Assembly: GCF_014218275.1 (NCBI RefSeq)
Contig: NZ_AP023213.1
Location: forward strand, 2,396,001 to 2,460,000
DNA length: 64,000 nt
From: Citrifermentans bremense
GTDB lineage: Bacteria > Desulfobacterota > Desulfuromonadia > Geobacterales > Geobacteraceae
Direction of reading: 5' to 3'
In this document: piece by piece, positions 62,049 to 64,000 of the stretch
Position numbering within the stretch: position 1 is the first letter of the stretch
Layout of the letters: each line of letters opens with the position of its first letter
Made by a program: the position numbers and the translations under genes
Notes under the pieces: model-generated
The model's database searches: none
Told to the model about the DNA's origin: nothing
What the model saw: the letters and a program-made list of their open reading frames with translations, nothing else

Positions 62049-63713
62049 CTACATCCTTTCCGGCGCCGAGATGCCGAGTACTGTGAGCGCGTTCTTGAGG
62101 GTGATGGCTACGCAGTGCAGCAGGAAGAGCCTCGCCTGGGTAAGTTCCGGCTCCTCGGGGGTGATCACGCGGCTTTTGTTGTAGAAGCTGTGGAATTCGC
62201 CGGCCAGCTCCTGCAGGTAGTAGGTGATTCGGTGCGGCTCGAAGTTGACCGCGGCCCCTTCCAGGATCTCCGGGTAGACTGAGAGCTTCTTGATCAGGCT
62301 CAGGTCTTCCGAGGTCTGCAGGAGTTCCAGCTTGACGCCGTCGAACTTGGGAGCGACGCCCCGCTCGCGCGCCGTGTCGAAGATGCTCTTGATCCTCGCG
62401 TGGGCATACTGCACGTAGTAGACGGGGTTGTCGTTACTCTGCCGCTTGGCGAGCTCCAGGTCGAAATCGAGCTGGCTGTCGGAGCGGCGCATCAGGAAGA
62501 AGAAGCGTGCCGCATCGCGCCCGACCTCGTCGACCACTTCCTTCAGGGTGACGAACTCGCCGCTTCTGGTGGACATGGCGACCGGAACGCCATCGCGCAG
62601 AAGCGAGACGAGCTGCACCAGGATGATGCCGAGGTCGGCGGCGTCGCGCCCAAGCCCCTGCACCACGCTCTTGAGCCTCGGGACGTACCCGTGATGGTCG
62701 GCGCCCCAGACGTCGATGACCCAGTCGAAGCCGCGGGCGAACTTGTCCCTGTGGTAGGCGATGTCGGAGGCGAAATAGGTGGTCACCCCGTTGCTCCTGA
62801 CCACGACGCGGTCCTTGTCGTCGCCGAAGGCGGTGGTATTGAACCAGAGCGCGCCGTCCTGCTCGTAGATGTGCCCCTTGGTCTGCATCTCCTCGATGGC
62901 GGACTTCACCTTCCCCTCATCGAAGAGCGACTGCTCGGAGAACCAGTTGTCGAAACGGATGCCGAAGTCCTGCAGGTCCTGGTCGATCCCGGCGAGGATC
63001 AGGTCACCCCCCATCTTGGAGAAGAAGGCGACCCCTTCCTCCTGGGGCACCTTGAGGAACCGGTCCCCGTACTTCGTGACCGCGTCGCGGGCGATGTCCT
63101 TCATGTAGTCGCCCTGGTAGCAGGTCTCGGGGAAATCGACCTTCTCGCCCAAAAGCTCCTTGTAGCGCAAAAGCCCGGAGAGCCCCAGGGTGTTCATCTG
63201 GTTCCCGGCATCGTTGATGTAGTACTCGCGCTGCACGTCGAAGCCCGCGGCGGATAAAAGGGAGGCAACGGCGTCGCCGGTCGCGGCGCCGCGGCCGTGC
63301 CCTATGTGCAAAGGCCCGGTCGGGTTGGCGCTGACGAACTCGACCTGTACCTTCTTGCCGCGGCCGATGCCGCTTTTGCCCCAGGCGTCGCCGGCGCGGT
63401 CGATCTCGGTGAGGGTCCTTCTCCAGGCGCTCTCCTTTATGAAGAAGTTGATGAAGCCGGGACCCGCGATCTCCAGGCTCTCGATGAGGTCCGAGGCGCC
63501 GGCAAGCTTCGCGACCAGGATCTCGGCCACGGCGCGCGGCGCCTTTTTCTGCTGCTTGGCCATCTGCATGGCGACGTTGGTGGCGAAATCGCCATGCTCG
63601 GCATGCGCCGGCTTCTCCACGTTGATGGCAGGAACTTCACCAGAGGTGAGCGTGCCGTCGGCGAAACACCCCTCGATTCCCTTCAGGATGCAGGCGCGCA
63701 GCTGCTCCTTCAT
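62049..63713 (-). CDS. argS: arginyl-tRNA synthetase
   Basis: A 554-residue class I synthetase. The HIGH-type motif lies in SANPTGPLHIGHGRGAATGD, and the N-terminal Arg-tRNA synthetase domain and C-terminal DALR domain (HRITYYLQELAGEFHSFY) are complete. The ATG overlaps the upstream stop (ATGA), so it is translationally coupled with the Cys-rich gene. Confidence 0.96.
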   Translation of the reverse strand: MKEQLRACILKGIEGCFADGTLTSGEVPAINVEKPAHAEHGDFATNVAMQMAKQQKKAPRAVAEILVAKLAGASDLIESLEIAGPGFINFFIKESAWRRTLTEIDRAGDAWGKSGIGRGKKVQVEFVSANPTGPLHIGHGRGAATGDAVASLLSAAGFDVQREYYINDAGNQMNTLGLSGLLRYKELLGEKVDFPETCYQGDYMKDIARDAVTKYGDRFLKVPQEEGVAFFSKMGGDLILAGIDQDLQDFGIRFDNWFSEQSLFDEGKVKSAIEEMQTKGHIYEQDGALWFNTTAFGDDKDRVVVRSNGVTTYFASDIAYHRDKFARGFDWVIDVWGADHHGYVPRLKSVVQGLGRDAADLGIILVQLVSLLRDGVPVAMSTRSGEFVTLKEVVDEVGRDAARFFFLMRRSDSQLDFDLELAKRQSNDNPVYYVQYAHARIKSIFDTARERGVAPKFDGVKLELLQTSEDLSLIKKLSVYPEILEGAAVNFEPHRITYYLQELAGEFHSFYNKSRVITPEEPELTQARLFLLHCVAITLKNALTVLGISAPERM

Positions 63714-63880
63714 ATCTTCTCCTCCCTTTTCTCATCTTCCGTGGCGGGCACGGACTTTATGGTGACGTCGCGCGTGAAGTCGGGGCAGCGTGCTCCCCCG
63801 TCGGCGACGCAGAATTTCTTGTTGCAGTGCTCGCGCCAGGCGCATACCACGCAACACTGTCTACTGGATGTCTCACTCAT
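63710..63880 (-). CDS. small Cys-rich protein upstream of argS (56 aa)
   Basis: The frame reads MSETSSRQCCVVCAWREHCN, KKFCVADGGARCPDFTRDVT and a charged tail. Six cysteines (C9, C10, C13, C19, C24, C32) are spaced as in small metal-binding or Fe-S knuckles. GAGGAAAAG precedes the ATG. Its stop overlaps the argS start, and its own start overlaps the upstream stop. No family name is recognised, but the tight packing makes it a real gene. Confidence 0.8.
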   Translation of the reverse strand: MSETSSRQCCVVCAWREHCNKKFCVADGGARCPDFTRDVTIKSVPATEDEKREEKI

Positions 63881-64000
63881 GGGCTTTTCCTCGCTCCGCC
63901 CGCGGGCGGTTGCTTTGAGGCGGCCGCTGGCGGTTGTTTTACGGCGGCCGCGGGGGGCGCCGGTTGCACGGCGGCGGGGGCCGGCGCTTCCGCCTGGGGC
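63877..64000 (-). CDS. C-terminal end of a Pro/Ala-rich protein (partial)
   Basis: Only the last 40 codons are in the window: a run of Gln, Pro and Ala (QPAPPAAAVKQPPAAASKQP) ending GGARKSP. The stop overlaps the next start (ATGA). Identity cannot be told. Confidence 0.6.
   Translation of the reverse strand, partial: PQAEAPAPAAVQPAPPAAAVKQPPAAASKQPPAGGARKSP

Noticed and set aside
1..64000. CRISPR arrays, tRNA, rRNA genes, prophage or intact insertion sequences
   Set aside because: I looked for repeat-spacer patterns, CCA-ended cloverleafs, rRNA and transposase motifs, and saw none; a tRNAscan-SE and Infernal run would be needed to be certain.

Overview
The window is about 64 kb of GC-rich, densely packed chromosomal DNA whose gene content fits a Geobacteraceae member (Geobacter/Citrifermentans/Geomonas-like, Desulfuromonadia). 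The evidence is a selenocysteine formate dehydrogenase with an NrfD-type membrane subunit, bacteriohemerythrins, large Cache-type sensor kinases paired with sigma-54 activators, CPA2 antiporters, a Pta/AckA pair and an Aquifex-type aconitase. This assignment is inferred from protein families; no rRNA gene was seen, and no phage, plasmid, CRISPR array or intact insertion sequence.

Layout. 1-9.7 kb: the 5' end of a CbiM-type metal transporter, a hybrid histidine kinase, a secreted DUF3300 protein, an M20 peptidase, then a sixA / helix-hairpin-helix / Ppx-GppA group and cheW. 9.8-20 kb: glycogen phosphorylase and a minus-strand ion-homeostasis block (two CPA2 antiporters with RCK domains, a P-type cation ATPase, a DUF3124 lipoprotein-like protein). 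20.3-24.2 kb: sigma-54 response regulator, Cache-HAMP kinase and hemerythrin. 24.2-32.1 kb: small signalling and accessory genes (CheY-like regulators, DUF2007, PNPOx-like, rhomboid protease, thioesterase, chemoreceptor) with larger non-coding stretches, including a structured, terminated RNA at 25.4 kb. 32.3-39.1 kb: a minus-strand run ending in aconitase and pyruvate dehydrogenase E1 alpha, E1 beta and E2. 39.3-41.1 kb: an SDR oxidoreductase, a second hemerythrin and a small tatA gene.

41.1-55.6 kb is the most integrated part. A formate dehydrogenase operon (fdnG with an in-frame UGA/selenocysteine codon and a SECIS hairpin, fdnH, nrfD-like, an fdhD-mobA fusion and tatA) reads leftwards from a near-consensus sigma-54 promoter. 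Divergent from it lies an NtrC-type regulator and kinase pair, a paralogue of the 20-kb pair. Beyond it are a MOSC protein, moaA, and a moeA-moaC-mog operon preceded by a molybdenum-cofactor riboswitch. Together these supply regulator, catalytic enzyme, cofactor synthesis, sulfuration and Tat export for one Mo/W-Se enzyme.

55.6-64 kb: pta and ackA (convergent, sharing a terminator), a 2[4Fe-4S] ferredoxin behind a promoter with an operator-like palindrome, gltX, yacG, a MshEN-REC protein, a SPOR protein, argS, a 56-residue Cys-rich protein and the 3' end of a Pro/Ala-rich gene. Several starts were moved from the longest open frame to the codon with a good ribosome binding site, and three small genes (tatA, the 56-aa Cys-rich gene, and cbiM's partial frame) were read directly from the sequence.
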